From CAYFWF01 sp964346815 (GTDB taxonomy: Bacteria; Acidobacteriota; Aminicenantia; Aminicenantales; Aminicenantaceae), in assembly GCA_964346815.1 (NCBI GenBank), contig CAYFWF010000059.1, forward strand, positions 13,245 through 77,244: 64,000 bases of DNA, read 5' to 3'. The translations under genes were made by a program, and so were the position numbers. This document shows positions 42,073-51,113 of this stretch, in pieces. The notes under the pieces were generated by a model, which was not told the DNA's origin, did not search any database, and saw only the letters and a program-made list of their open reading frames with translations. Position 1 is the first letter of the stretch. Each line of letters opens with the position of its first letter.

Positions 42073-43506
42073 TCATTGGATGGTGAGAGTCGCTGCCTCT
42101 CCGACGATATCTTGATCGTCAACCGCAACCAGCTCATAGGTGTAGGTCTTGTTGGGAGTGGCGAATCGCCTGTAATACTCGAATGTGTTTGCATCGATCT
42201 CGCCGACAAGAAGACGGTTGATGCCGTCAATCTCGTACAGCTTGTATTTAACGATATTTTCGTTTTCCGGATTCGGCTGCCAGGTAAGATGGTGGATCTG
42301 TTCCCGGTAGAAAAGTGTTCTGTTTTCCAGGACTTGACCAGTGAAATTTTGCGGGGCCTTGACCGGCTGGAGGGCTTGAACCCTTTCGTACCAGATTTCA
42401 CGATTAGTGCCGATCCCTCCGCCGTCTTCCCAAACAACATGCATCACATAGTTTTCGTCGATCCATACCCCAGGATGTCCGGCTCCCTCTTTGGCAGGAG
42501 AAACCTGGACGGGCAGCTCCCAGTCTTCGCCATCCTTTTTGACCGCATAATAGAGAGTATCCTTGTTGTTATCTGTCTGAGTAAAGACCGTTGTTAATGA
42601 AGGGCTGAGGTAGCAGAGCTCAGACATCTGCAGAGGAGCATTTCCGCTCGATATGATCTTTTTAGCTTTCCAGTTCTCTCCTTGCTTCTCTCTATAATAA
42701 AGGTTCCCATCTTCATCGCTCCAAACGATATGCACGTTGTTATCCTTGTCGACTTCCAACTCGGGATAATATGCGGAGGGAGCCACCGTGGTCTCCTTGA
42801 AAGGCCTCCAATAGATTCCCCTATCCCCCTCCTTGTAATAGAGTTTCCAGGGGGCTGCAAACGGACTTCCCTGCATGTAGCAACAGTATATCCTGTTGTC
42901 CTTGACTTTAAAGTCGGGATTTTTGCTTGCCTCATTCGCATTCCAGGAGATGCGTTCGTAGAGGCTGAGCCATGAAGTCTCGGTGTCTTTCTTATATTGC
43001 ATGACAATATCCGACCCGCTGTAGGGGGGAGAGTTTTGATGCATCCATAAAATATGGATCATATCGTTTTCTATATCGATTCTGGTCCATTCAGAGTTGT
43101 CTTCGCTCAGCCAAATCATCGTGGCATTCGACCATCCTGTCCCCGGTGAGTAGACGGCATGATAGATTTCTCTGTCCATAACCGAAGAACCATCCGCATA
43201 ACAGAGATGAAAGTTTCCTTTAGAGTCCACATCGAGCTGAGGAGTGTATGCCTCAGATTTTGTTATGCCTGTATTTTTTGGGCCCGACCACTGGCTGTTT
43301 TCAAAGACGTTGTAATAAAGGTTACCGCTTTCGGCATTCTTCTGGGTGTTTTCGCACCAAACGACGAGAACGATCCCGTTCTGGTTCACGGCAACCGTGG
43401 GACGGACAGATTCGTTTGATGATTTGGAAAGGTTTTCCTCGCCGTGTATAGCGGAGACCATACAGATCGAAAGGAGGAAAACCATAAGGTACTTTTTTCC
43501 TTTCAT
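42073..43506 (-). CDS. Exported BNR-like beta-propeller protein with C-terminal fibronectin type III-like domain
   Basis: A 477-residue exported protein. Signal peptide MKGKKYLMVFLLSICMVSAI. The body has six to seven repeats of the form (P/x)xLxVDxxGNxHxxW...YYxxxxGxxW, for example LDVDSKGNFHLCYADG, LEVDKDNNVHIVWSDEDG and VWIDENYVMHVVWEDGG, characteristic of sialidase-like propellers. Sialidase catalytic residues (RIP, Asp-boxes of the SxDxGxTW type) are not evident, so a binding or structural role is more likely than hydrolysis. The last ~95 residues resemble a fibronectin type III domain. AGGGAG precedes the ATG, and a promoter is visible upstream. Confidence 0.75.
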   Translation of the reverse strand: MKGKKYLMVFLLSICMVSAIHGEENLSKSSNESVRPTVAVNQNGIVLVVWCENTQKNAESGNLYYNVFENSQWSGPKNTGITKSEAYTPQLDVDSKGNFHLCYADGSSVMDREIYHAVYSPGTGWSNATMIWLSEDNSEWTRIDIENDMIHILWMHQNSPPYSGSDIVMQYKKDTETSWLSLYERISWNANEASKNPDFKVKDNRIYCCYMQGSPFAAPWKLYYKEGDRGIYWRPFKETTVAPSAYYPELEVDKDNNVHIVWSDEDGNLYYREKQGENWKAKKIISSGNAPLQMSELCYLSPSLTTVFTQTDNNKDTLYYAVKKDGEDWELPVQVSPAKEGAGHPGVWIDENYVMHVVWEDGGGIGTNREIWYERVQALQPVKAPQNFTGQVLENRTLFYREQIHHLTWQPNPENENIVKYKLYEIDGINRLLVGEIDANTFEYYRRFATPNKTYTYELVAVDDQDIVGEAATLTIQ

Positions 43507-43533
43507 TTTTTTCTCCCTAAAATTGAGTCAATA

Positions 43534-43562
43534 ATCGTAGCTAAGATAACTGACTTTGTCAA
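43534..43562 (-). promoter_or_regulatory. Sigma-70 type promoter of the beta-propeller gene
   Basis: On the minus strand TTGACA (43557-43562), 17 bases, TACGAT (43534-43539), 28 bases before the ATG at 43506. Confidence 0.6.
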
Positions 43563-43905
43563 CGGAAAATTATGCGGCTCTCTTCCATTTTGTGCGGGTT
43601 AACTCTAATGGAAAAAGCTATCAGATATGTCTGCAGCGGCATTGAGGATCTAGCCTTCCCGATTCTCCTTGGAGGGGAAACTGACTCCCCCCTTCCAACG
43701 CTCCCTCCGCTCGCTGCCTCCCCTTCTCGGGCTTCGCCCTGCGACCAAGGGAACATACCCCCCTGGAACCCCCAACAACGTTTCTCCAAACGCCGTCGTC
43801 CTTCGAGGGAATCCGACAAAGTCGGACGGCGAGGATGTATTGAGCTCGACTTTACCAAAGGCTCAATGATCCTATGGCCGGAGACAGGAAAGATCCTCTT
43901 CCTGT
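43563..43905. other. Intergenic element with pyrimidine-rich strand and hairpins
   Basis: This 343-base gap has no credible gene. Between about 43650 and 43800 the plus strand is very C-rich and G-poor, and starts with an imperfect stem (ttggagggg against ccccttccaa). Then come a hairpin cgccgtc/gacggcg (43791-43797 and 43825-43831) overlapping tccgac/gtcgga (43812-43817, 43821-43826), and attgagc/gctcaat (43839-43845, 43861-43867). The last pair could mark the 3' end of the symporter transcript on the minus strand. The whole looks like an inserted structured repeat of unknown class. Confidence 0.5.
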
Positions 43906-45738
43906 TTATGACTTAATCCAGAGAGAATCCTCTGCTTTATCAAGTTGTGAGCGGCTCGAGTCTGGAAGGTTTCGGTACCAAGTGATCCGCAGGATAAAAA
44001 CAGCAGTCAATCCAATGCCGAGGCAGATCAGCGAGTTGTTATACCAATGCCCCACCAGATACATCGGGAATAGATAAAAGGAGGCTATCGCAATCATTCC
44101 CAAAAGAACATTCAGAATGGTGATCCAGACATTTTCTGAGCGAGAAACGCTGACTCCAGGAAGAATTCTCGAGATTCCCTTGACCGGCCTCCAAAAGCCA
44201 AAGGGGCGGACCGATCGGTAAAAAGAAAGAAGAACTTTCTTCTCGACCGGACGAGTGAGGAGGGATCCAAAAATGCTCAAAAGAAGAGACACGATGACGA
44301 TAAAAGGAAACACAAACAAGGCTTGCCATGTATCGAAGAACAGGGCCATTATGGAAAGGCACATTCCTCCCAACGTGCCCCACGCATACCCCCAACCATT
44401 CATCCGCCACCAGTACCAGCGGAGAACATTGGGTATGACGATTCCTGCACCCAGGGTGACCATCATCCAGTTCCAAATTTCGGCGATCGACCGGCTCTGA
44501 AAGCCAATGATCAAACCCAATACAACCAGGCATACCGTGGCCAGGTAGCTGAATCGAACGGCTTGTTTCTCTGTGGCACTGGGACGAATGTACGGCTGCC
44601 AGATGTCGCGCACGATGAAAGATGCCCCGCTATTGACTGTGGAACTGAAGGTGGACATGAAAGCGGCCAGCAGCCCTGCAATGACGATTCCTCTTATTCC
44701 TACAGGGAGATAGTCGCGCAGAACAAGGGGCATCACTTTCTCAGAATCCGTGATTCCGAGCACTCCAGTTAAAGCAAGAAGCGCGATCCCCATCACCATG
44801 GCCCAGCGCACGATAAGAAAGGCACTCCATGAAGCACCTACTTTGGCTGCATCCCGGTCATCTCGGGCGGCCAGGAAACGCTGGAAGTCATACATCTGCG
44901 CCGGTCCGCCTGCATTCATCAACAGTCCTTTCAGCACCCAGATGATGACAAGCGCACCGAAAAATTCGAATTGGGCATTCTCCGTGCCAGCAAAACCCGA
45001 AATCCGCCATGGGACATGTAAAGAAGCGAAGCCTTCGGGCAGATGGCTCAAAACCTCAGGATTAAGCTCGGCCCAAGCAATGGCAGCGATAATCAAGCTG
45101 CTCAGGGTGAGAACGACAGTCTGAACTACGTCAGTGACGACAACGCTGAAGAGACCACCTAAAACCACATAAAGTGTGGTAATGCCTATGATGATGATTG
45201 CCAGGAACGCCGCTTTGTGTTCCGTTAAAAGGGCATAAATCCAGGGATTCTCTACCTTTGATGCCAAAGACTCCAGAGGGATATAAACAGAGGCAAATTT
45301 TCCGATCCCTTGAAAAGCGTAGCCTATAAAGCTGGCTAAAGTAAGAATAGCCATCAAAGCATAGGCGGTGCGGGCCACTCGACCTGCTGTTCCATCGCCA
45401 AAGCGTATCTTCATCCACTCTGCTGCGGTCATCACGTTCGAGCGGCGCACCCACTTTCCCATATAAGACAGGAAAAAAGCTCCCATCAGGAATCCCCACA
45501 TCCAATGATGCCACATGGATTTCATTCCCAAAACGAAAAGGATGGAAACGATCCACATGGTGCCCGTGATGTCAAAATTGGATACCGAGCCAGACATGGA
45601 CAGCAACAGCCAGTGAAATTTCTTTGCCCCTAAGAAGTAAGAGTCGAGACTTCTGGAGGCCCGCTTTTTGTACCAGAAGCCCAATCCTATCACCACCCCG
45701 AAATAGAAGACGATGATGCCCGCATCTAAAATCGTCAT
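43906..45738 (-). CDS. Sodium:solute symporter family transporter
   Basis: A 610-residue SSS-family transporter with about 13-14 transmembrane helices. Family landmarks are the N-terminal YFLGAKKFHWLLLSMSGSVSNFD block, GTMW, the alternating helices with VVLGGLFSVVVTDVVQ and the LLAAFMSTFSSTVNSGASFIVRD region. It would use a sodium gradient to import a small organic solute; the substrate is unknown. The ATG at 45738 is preferred to a TTG at 45750. The gene follows the URO-D family gene by 14 bases, so the two form an operon and the methyltransferase may act on the imported solute. Confidence 0.92.
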   Translation of the reverse strand: MTILDAGIIVFYFGVVIGLGFWYKKRASRSLDSYFLGAKKFHWLLLSMSGSVSNFDITGTMWIVSILFVLGMKSMWHHWMWGFLMGAFFLSYMGKWVRRSNVMTAAEWMKIRFGDGTAGRVARTAYALMAILTLASFIGYAFQGIGKFASVYIPLESLASKVENPWIYALLTEHKAAFLAIIIIGITTLYVVLGGLFSVVVTDVVQTVVLTLSSLIIAAIAWAELNPEVLSHLPEGFASLHVPWRISGFAGTENAQFEFFGALVIIWVLKGLLMNAGGPAQMYDFQRFLAARDDRDAAKVGASWSAFLIVRWAMVMGIALLALTGVLGITDSEKVMPLVLRDYLPVGIRGIVIAGLLAAFMSTFSSTVNSGASFIVRDIWQPYIRPSATEKQAVRFSYLATVCLVVLGLIIGFQSRSIAEIWNWMMVTLGAGIVIPNVLRWYWWRMNGWGYAWGTLGGMCLSIMALFFDTWQALFVFPFIVIVSLLLSIFGSLLTRPVEKKVLLSFYRSVRPFGFWRPVKGISRILPGVSVSRSENVWITILNVLLGMIAIASFYLFPMYLVGHWYNNSLICLGIGLTAVFILRITWYRNLPDSSRSQLDKAEDSLWIKS

Positions 45739-45752
45739 GTTCTCTCTCAATA

Positions 45753-47024
45753 TTAGGAGGTTCTGTTAACAGCACCGAACATAGCGGCAACATTCTCTGG
45801 GGGTACATCAGCCAGGATGTTATGCACCTGCTGGAATACGAATCCGCCTCCTGGTTTGAGCAGCATCACTTGCCCTTCGGCATGGGCAGCGACTCGATCG
45901 GGAGATGCACGAGGCAGGACATCACGCGTATCGCATCCGCCACCCCAAAGGCATATTTTCCCGCCATACTCTGCTTTCAATTCGGCCGGATTCATACCCG
46001 CTGCATTGACCTGGACAGGATTGATAGCATCCAAGCCCGCATTGATGAGGTCATCCAACAGTTCGCGGACTCCGCCGCAGCAATGAAGCATGACTTTGAC
46101 ATCGGCCAGCTCTTTTGAGCGCTGCCAAAGCCTCTGATGGTACGGTTTGATCATCTTACGGTACATATGGGGAGATATCAGAGGGCCGGTCTGCCCTCCC
46201 AGGTCATCCCCAAAAACGATGATGTCGATGTAAGGACCCACGGCCCCCAGCCATTTTTCCAGGTTTTCCAGATGCAGGGCACAGAGTTTTTCAGAAAAAC
46301 GGGTGACCTGATCAGGAAAAAGGCCCAAATACATCAAATAATTATCGTTTCTGAACAGCATCTGAGGGATCTCAAACATGTTCCCTCCAAAAAGTCCGAG
46401 GATGGCCCGATCTGTCGATTGCCGGAGATTTTTGGCTCGAAGGGCCATTTCTGCGAGTCCCTCTTCATCCAAAGGCAGATGTCCGCCCGGGCTGGCCACG
46501 CCGGTCCAGACTGTCTGGGAGAGGACTTCTTCTAAATCCGAAAAATCATCATCTGCAAACGTCCGGTCCATCAGTGGAAAATATGTCTGCTCGAAATACA
46601 GAAATCCTTTTCTTTGAACAGCTAGCTCCTTTCCCTCCTCTGTTAGAAGCAGCCAATCCCCGCCTCGCTGATCAACCTTAATATAGCGGGGAATTTTACA
46701 GGGAGTTCCATCCGGCAAGATCCAATCTTTCCAGTCTTTCTCCTCCAGCAAAAATCCTCTTCCCATCTCGATGGTATCCACCCCGAACAAATCCAGCACG
46801 TCGTCGTCTACGATGGCCAGCTGCTGGATCATATCGTAAACCCGAACCGGCATAGTAGGAAGGCCCAAGTGCTGGCGGAGTTTTGGGTAAATCAAAGCCG
46901 CAATCCCCGAGGAACGATGTCCGGAAAAATCGATGGGAACTCTATCTGTTTCAACATTTGACAAGGCAGCGAGGATCCTCTCTCTCGAAGTCATTTCATG
47001 AAAGTATACCTCATCCGAAAACAT
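45753..47024 (-). CDS. Uroporphyrinogen decarboxylase family protein, MtaA/MtbA-like zinc methyltransferase type
   Basis: A 423-residue protein of the URO-D superfamily. A HxC...C zinc motif, as in corrinoid-dependent methyltransferases MtaA and MtbA, is visible: His314 and Cys316 in LHCCGGV and Cys364 in WGGGCDT. This makes a methyl-transfer role more likely than haem synthesis, and no hem genes are nearby. No corrinoid-binding protein gene is in the window, so the methyl carrier would be encoded elsewhere. AAAGG precedes the ATG at 47024 at suitable distance; a later Met (46994) is possible. It is the first gene of the operon with the sodium symporter. Confidence 0.83.
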   Translation of the reverse strand: MFSDEVYFHEMTSRERILAALSNVETDRVPIDFSGHRSSGIAALIYPKLRQHLGLPTMPVRVYDMIQQLAIVDDDVLDLFGVDTIEMGRGFLLEEKDWKDWILPDGTPCKIPRYIKVDQRGGDWLLLTEEGKELAVQRKGFLYFEQTYFPLMDRTFADDDFSDLEEVLSQTVWTGVASPGGHLPLDEEGLAEMALRAKNLRQSTDRAILGLFGGNMFEIPQMLFRNDNYLMYLGLFPDQVTRFSEKLCALHLENLEKWLGAVGPYIDIIVFGDDLGGQTGPLISPHMYRKMIKPYHQRLWQRSKELADVKVMLHCCGGVRELLDDLINAGLDAINPVQVNAAGMNPAELKAEYGGKICLWGGGCDTRDVLPRASPDRVAAHAEGQVMLLKPGGGFVFQQVHNILADVPPENVAAMFGAVNRTS

Positions 47025-47265
47025 CAAGTAAATTCCTTTCTATGCGTTCGGCACCGCACTTTTTCATAAGGTGCATCAATAAGAACAGAAAAGAGTGAAA
47101 ACATTTGGAGCTCTTAGGCGTCCTTATCAGTGAGGGAGTAATTCAGTCGGTTGCTGTATGAAATCACCGTCAAAATCACCCTTAAGGGCTATTTACTCTT
47201 ATGAGATATTTCACCATAATGAGCATGATTATGCGTGCGATAACATATTAAAAGGGCAGAATTCT

Positions 47266-47637
47266 ATGGAGATCCGACGCAGGGATAAACGGTTCAAAGA
47301 AAAGAACGAAGTCGTAATCCAGTATACTGCTGACAGAAAAAAGATTAGCCGTTACGAAGAGATCAATGCAACAACTTTCGATCTTTCCATAAGTGGAGCC
47401 AGAATCCACTCGAAAAAATCCTTTCCCGTAGATACGGTCTTGAGAATCAGGATCGATCTGAAAAAATCAAACCAGGTTGTCAAAGTCGACGGGAAAGTCA
47501 AATGGGTAGAAAAAATGAGCGGCGAGGACTTCTATGAAATAGGTGTGGAGTTTCTGCATGATATTTCAAAAACGATCCTATCCCTGCTCAGGCATCTGTA
47601 TGGAGAAGACAGAGGTATTCCTTCCACAGTGACATAA
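47266..47637 (+). CDS. Single-domain PilZ protein
   Basis: A 123-residue PilZ-domain protein, probably a cyclic-di-GMP receptor. Both binding motifs are present: RRRDKR near the N-terminus (RxxxR) and DLSISGARI (D/NxSxxG). The remaining strands (VLRIRIDLKKSNQVVKVDGK, YEIGVEFLHD) complete the barrel. The frame opens at 47158, but the ATG at 47266 with AAGGG upstream gives a standard PilZ protein starting just before the RxxxR motif. It stands alone; the process it controls (motility, exopolysaccharide) cannot be inferred. Confidence 0.85.
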   Translation: MEIRRRDKRFKEKNEVVIQYTADRKKISRYEEINATTFDLSISGARIHSKKSFPVDTVLRIRIDLKKSNQVVKVDGKVKWVEKMSGEDFYEIGVEFLHDISKTILSLLRHLYGEDRGIPSTVT

Positions 47638-47666
47638 CCGCCCGCTGTTAGAGAGTCCGTTATTTC

Positions 47667-47805
47667 ATTTGAGCAGAGCTTTCCCCTCCTTGTCCAGAAG
47701 TCAATAAGATATACATCCTGTTCCTTCTTCTGTCGCTCCTGAAATCAGGATATTGTCTTCTGGCGAAAGGGAAAGTCCGATCCCGGCGGAGACGAATGTC
47801 TTCAT
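47667..47805 (-). pseudogene. Decayed C-terminal fragment, beta-propeller-like
   Basis: Read leftward from an ATG at 47803-47805 the frame gives MKTFVSAGIGLSLSPEDN, then ILISGATEEGTGCISY, an in-frame TGA, then LLDKEGKALLK and a stop. The SPEDNILISGAT...LLDKEGKALLK pattern resembles the last blade of a six-bladed beta-propeller protein. It is surrounded by non-coding sequence (47638-47993) and is best explained as a gene remnant. The identification is by pattern only. Confidence 0.35.
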
Positions 47806-47993
47806 TTCCCTTTCGTCTTCTTTTCTTTTCGATTGAATATACTCGATTTTCGGAAAAAAATATTATCATTTTCCTGACTTGCACGAATGATCCTCTATGG
47901 CATGCTGCCCGATTGGATATTTTGAAATACATGCGATATGATTTATGATTATAGAAACTCATGGATCCTTTATCGAATATGAGGAGTGTGAAC

Positions 47994-50117
47994 ATGGTTA
48001 AACATGCTTTGATTCTGGCCTGCGTGGCACTGCTTCTTTTTTCTTGTTCGAAAGAATCCGAGGAGGAACCTCTGGAAACGGCTCTCTTCAATCCGTTCTT
48101 CGAAGAATGGGAAACGCCCTTCGGAGTCCCTCCGTTCGAACAAATCAAGGAAGAGCATTACATGCCTGCCTTCGAAGAGGGAATGAAACAGCAGAAGCTG
48201 GAAATAGAGGCCATCGTCAACAACAGCGATCCCCCAACTTTCGAAAACACTGTGGAAGCTTTAGACCGAACCGGGGATCTCCTCACCAAAGTAGAGAACG
48301 TTTTCAACAACCTGACCAGTGCCCATACCAATTCAGAACTTCAAGAAGTCGAGGCAAAGGTCAAACCTCTGATGGCCCAGCACAACGACGATATCAATCT
48401 TAATGAAAATCTGTTCCGAAGGATTAAGGCCGTATACAATCAGAAGGAGATCCTTGGTTTGAATCCCGAACAGAGCATGCTGTTGGAAAAGACCTACCAG
48501 GAATTTGTCAGAGGGGGGGCGAACCTGGGCGATGAAAAGAAATTCAGGTTTCGAGAAATCAACGAAGAGCTTTCCGTCCTCTCTGTGAAGTTCGACAAAA
48601 ACGTCCTGGACGAGACCAACATCTTCGATTTGGTGATCGAAAAGGAAGAAGACCTGGCCGGGCTCCCCCCATCGGTCATCACCGCCGCATCCGAAGCAGC
48701 AGAAGAACGAGGACATGATGGAAAATGGGTCATCACTCTTCATAAACCCAGTTTTATTCCCTTCCTCCAGTACTCCGAAAAAAGAAGCCTCAGGGAGAAA
48801 GTGTTCAAGGCCTTTGCTAATCTGTGCAACAACGATAACGAGTTCGACAACAAAAAGATCGTTTCCAGGACAGCCGCTCTCCGCACAGAAAGGGCTCATC
48901 TTCTAGGATATCAAACCCACGCTGATTTTATCTTGCAAGAAAATATGGCCAAGGATGCCGACAGGGTCTATGCTTTTCTCGAACAGATATGGAAGCCCGC
49001 CCTAGCCAAGGCGAAAGAAGAAGCCAGAGAACTGCAGGCAATGATCGAGAAAGAGGGGGGTGATTTCAAACTAAGGCCTTGGGACTGGTGGTTCTATGCG
49101 GAAAAGGTCAAGAAAGCCAAATACGACCTCGACGACAGCACCTTAAGGCCTTATTTCAAGCTCGAGAATGTCCGACAGGGCGCCTTCGAGGTGGCGAATA
49201 AACTCTGGGGTATCACCTTCCACGAACTCGAAGACATGCCCAAGTATCATCAGGATGTAAGGGTATTGGAAGTCAGGGATGCCGATGGTTCTCACATCGG
49301 CATCCTTTATGTGGATTATTTTCCCAGGGCCAGCAAACAGGGCGGTGCCTGGATGAACGCCTATCGCGAACAGTTCCGGGTGAATGGAAAGGATATCCGT
49401 CCCGTGATCGTGAATGTCGGCAATTTTACAAAGCCTACCGCAGACACCCCCTCCCTTATCAGTTTCGATCATGCCTTGACTCTTTTCCATGAACTCGGAC
49501 ATGCCCTCCATGGACTTCTTTCCGACTGCACCTATGAAAAACTATCGGGAACAAATGTGTCTCGGGACTTTGTAGAACTTCCTTCTCAAATCATGGAAAA
49601 TTGGGCCTCTGCACCAGAGGTCATCAAGTCCTATGCACGGCATTACGAAACCGGCGAACCAATCCCGGATGAGCTGCTCGAGAAGATAAAAAAGTCGAGC
49701 CATTTCAACCAAGGATTTGCCACGGTCGAATACTTGGCTTCCTCTTTTCTGGATATGGACTGGCACACTCTGAGCCAAGCCAAAGAAATGGATTGCGCAG
49801 AATTTGAAATCGCGTCCATGGAAAAAATCGGCCTCATCCCAGAGATCATCCCCAGATGGAGAAGCACTTACTTCGGGCACATTTTCGCCGGAGGCTATTC
49901 CTCTGGCTACTACAGCTACATCTGGGCAGAGGTTTTGGACTCTGACGCATTCGAGGCGTTCAAGGAAACCGGTCTTTTTGACCGGGAAACCGCCCATTCT
50001 TTCCGTGAGAACATTCTGGAACGGGGAGGGACAGAAGATCCTATGATCCTTTATCTGCGCTTCCGGGGGTCCGAACCTGAAATCGAACCCCTGCTGAAAA
50101 AAAGAGGACTCCTCTAG
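47994..50117 (+). CDS. dcp: M3 family metallopeptidase, peptidyl-dipeptidase Dcp type, lipoprotein
   Basis: A 707-residue zinc peptidase predicted to remove dipeptides from the C-terminus of oligopeptides. The zinc site HELGH (499-503) sits in LFHELGHALHGLLS and the third ligand Glu follows in the next helix; GGYSSGYYSYIWAEVLDSDAF is the family's substrate-loop signature. A lipobox (LLLFSC) indicates a periplasm-facing lipoprotein, unlike E. coli Dcp. The ATG at 47994 is preferred to 47961 because GAGGAG lies eight bases before it and it begins the signal peptide. It converges on etfA with a six-base gap. Confidence 0.94.
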   Translation: MVKHALILACVALLLFSCSKESEEEPLETALFNPFFEEWETPFGVPPFEQIKEEHYMPAFEEGMKQQKLEIEAIVNNSDPPTFENTVEALDRTGDLLTKVENVFNNLTSAHTNSELQEVEAKVKPLMAQHNDDINLNENLFRRIKAVYNQKEILGLNPEQSMLLEKTYQEFVRGGANLGDEKKFRFREINEELSVLSVKFDKNVLDETNIFDLVIEKEEDLAGLPPSVITAASEAAEERGHDGKWVITLHKPSFIPFLQYSEKRSLREKVFKAFANLCNNDNEFDNKKIVSRTAALRTERAHLLGYQTHADFILQENMAKDADRVYAFLEQIWKPALAKAKEEARELQAMIEKEGGDFKLRPWDWWFYAEKVKKAKYDLDDSTLRPYFKLENVRQGAFEVANKLWGITFHELEDMPKYHQDVRVLEVRDADGSHIGILYVDYFPRASKQGGAWMNAYREQFRVNGKDIRPVIVNVGNFTKPTADTPSLISFDHALTLFHELGHALHGLLSDCTYEKLSGTNVSRDFVELPSQIMENWASAPEVIKSYARHYETGEPIPDELLEKIKKSSHFNQGFATVEYLASSFLDMDWHTLSQAKEMDCAEFEIASMEKIGLIPEIIPRWRSTYFGHIFAGGYSSGYYSYIWAEVLDSDAFEAFKETGLFDRETAHSFRENILERGGTEDPMILYLRFRGSEPEIEPLLKKRGLL
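50097..50115 (-). terminator. Probable intrinsic terminator of etfBA
   Basis: On the minus strand a 5-bp stem AGAGG/CCTCT with a three-base loop (50103-50115) is followed by six to seven T (50097-50103), starting nine bases after the etfA stop. It lies inside the 3' end of the convergent peptidase gene. The stem is short. Confidence 0.45.
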
Positions 50118-50123
50118 AACGAT

Positions 50124-51101
50124 TCACTCGGAGAGGACTTTTTTCAGCTCCTCCTTCAGGGGCGGAATGACCTGGAAAAGGTCACCGACTATCCCGAAAT
50201 CTGCCACCTTGAAGATGGGGGCGTCAGGATCCTTGTTTACCGCAATGATGTATTTGGATGAAGACATCCCAGCCAGATGCTGTATGGCTCCTGAGATTCC
50301 AAAAGCCATATAGAGATTCGGAGAGACCGTCTTTCCTGTTTGTCCTACCTGGTGCTGGTGATCGATCCATTGGGCATCCACCGCTGACCGGGATGCTCCG
50401 AGTGAGGCATGGGGAAGGAGAGAGATCAATTCTCGCAACATGTCAAAATTCTCAGGTCCCTTCATACCCCTTCCTCCTGAGACGATGATATCCGCTTCAG
50501 TCACATCCAGTTCACCGCCTTCTGCTCTAACCACTTCTTCAACCTTATCCTTGATTTGAGCTTCAGGAACCACAACCTCCTTTTTAATGGTTTCTCCTCC
50601 CTTTTCAACTGGATCGCTAAGGGGAAAAACATTAGGCCTTAAGGAGGCCATTTGAGGGGTGGATTTGAAGGCAAAACTTGCAAACGCTTTACCTGCGAAG
50701 ATCGGCCGAACCACCTCCAGCTTTCCATCCTTTATGCTGGTTTGAGTGCAATCTGAAGCCAGGCTGACGCCCAATTTTGCGGCCAGACGCGGTGCCAGAT
50801 CTTTTCCCATGGAGGTAGCTGCAAAAAGAATGACCTCTGGCTTTATTTCCTCTACTAGAGAGAGAAAAGCCTGTGTATATCCAGAAGGAGAATAGTGACT
50901 GAGGAGAGAGTTCTCGAGAATATAGACCTTGGAAGCCCCGAAGCGGGAAGCTTCGGCCGCAAGGTCCTCCAAGCCATGGCCAACCAAAACCGCAGCCGTC
51001 TCCGTCCCCAAACTTTCCCCTCTTCTTTGAGCCTCTGACAAAACCTCCAAAGAAGATTTTTTGATTTTATCCTCACGAACTTCCATATATACAAGTATCA
51101 T
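50124..51101 (-). CDS. etfA: Electron transfer flavoprotein alpha subunit
   Basis: A 325-residue ETF alpha subunit that holds FAD and passes electrons between dehydrogenases and a membrane or bifurcating partner. The C-terminal FAD domain is complete: VSGGRGM, then GASRSAVDAQWIDHQHQVGQ, TGKTVSPNLYMAFGISGAIQ and AVNKDPDAPIFKVADFGIVG. The ATG at 51101 is preferred to a GTG at 51104 because AGGAGG is then at normal distance. It lies 12 bases after etfB. In anaerobes such pairs often serve acyl-CoA dehydrogenases; no dehydrogenase gene is adjacent here. Confidence 0.96.
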   Translation of the reverse strand: MILVYMEVREDKIKKSSLEVLSEAQRRGESLGTETAAVLVGHGLEDLAAEASRFGASKVYILENSLLSHYSPSGYTQAFLSLVEEIKPEVILFAATSMGKDLAPRLAAKLGVSLASDCTQTSIKDGKLEVVRPIFAGKAFASFAFKSTPQMASLRPNVFPLSDPVEKGGETIKKEVVVPEAQIKDKVEEVVRAEGGELDVTEADIIVSGGRGMKGPENFDMLRELISLLPHASLGASRSAVDAQWIDHQHQVGQTGKTVSPNLYMAFGISGAIQHLAGMSSSKYIIAVNKDPDAPIFKVADFGIVGDLFQVIPPLKEELKKVLSE

Positions 51102-51113
51102 CACGTCCTCCTC

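Noticed and set aside
43572..43916. A 114-codon plus-strand frame in the gap between the propeller and symporter genes
   Set aside because: It translates the C-rich structured element into Pro/Ser/Arg-rich sequence without ribosome site; composition explains the open frame.
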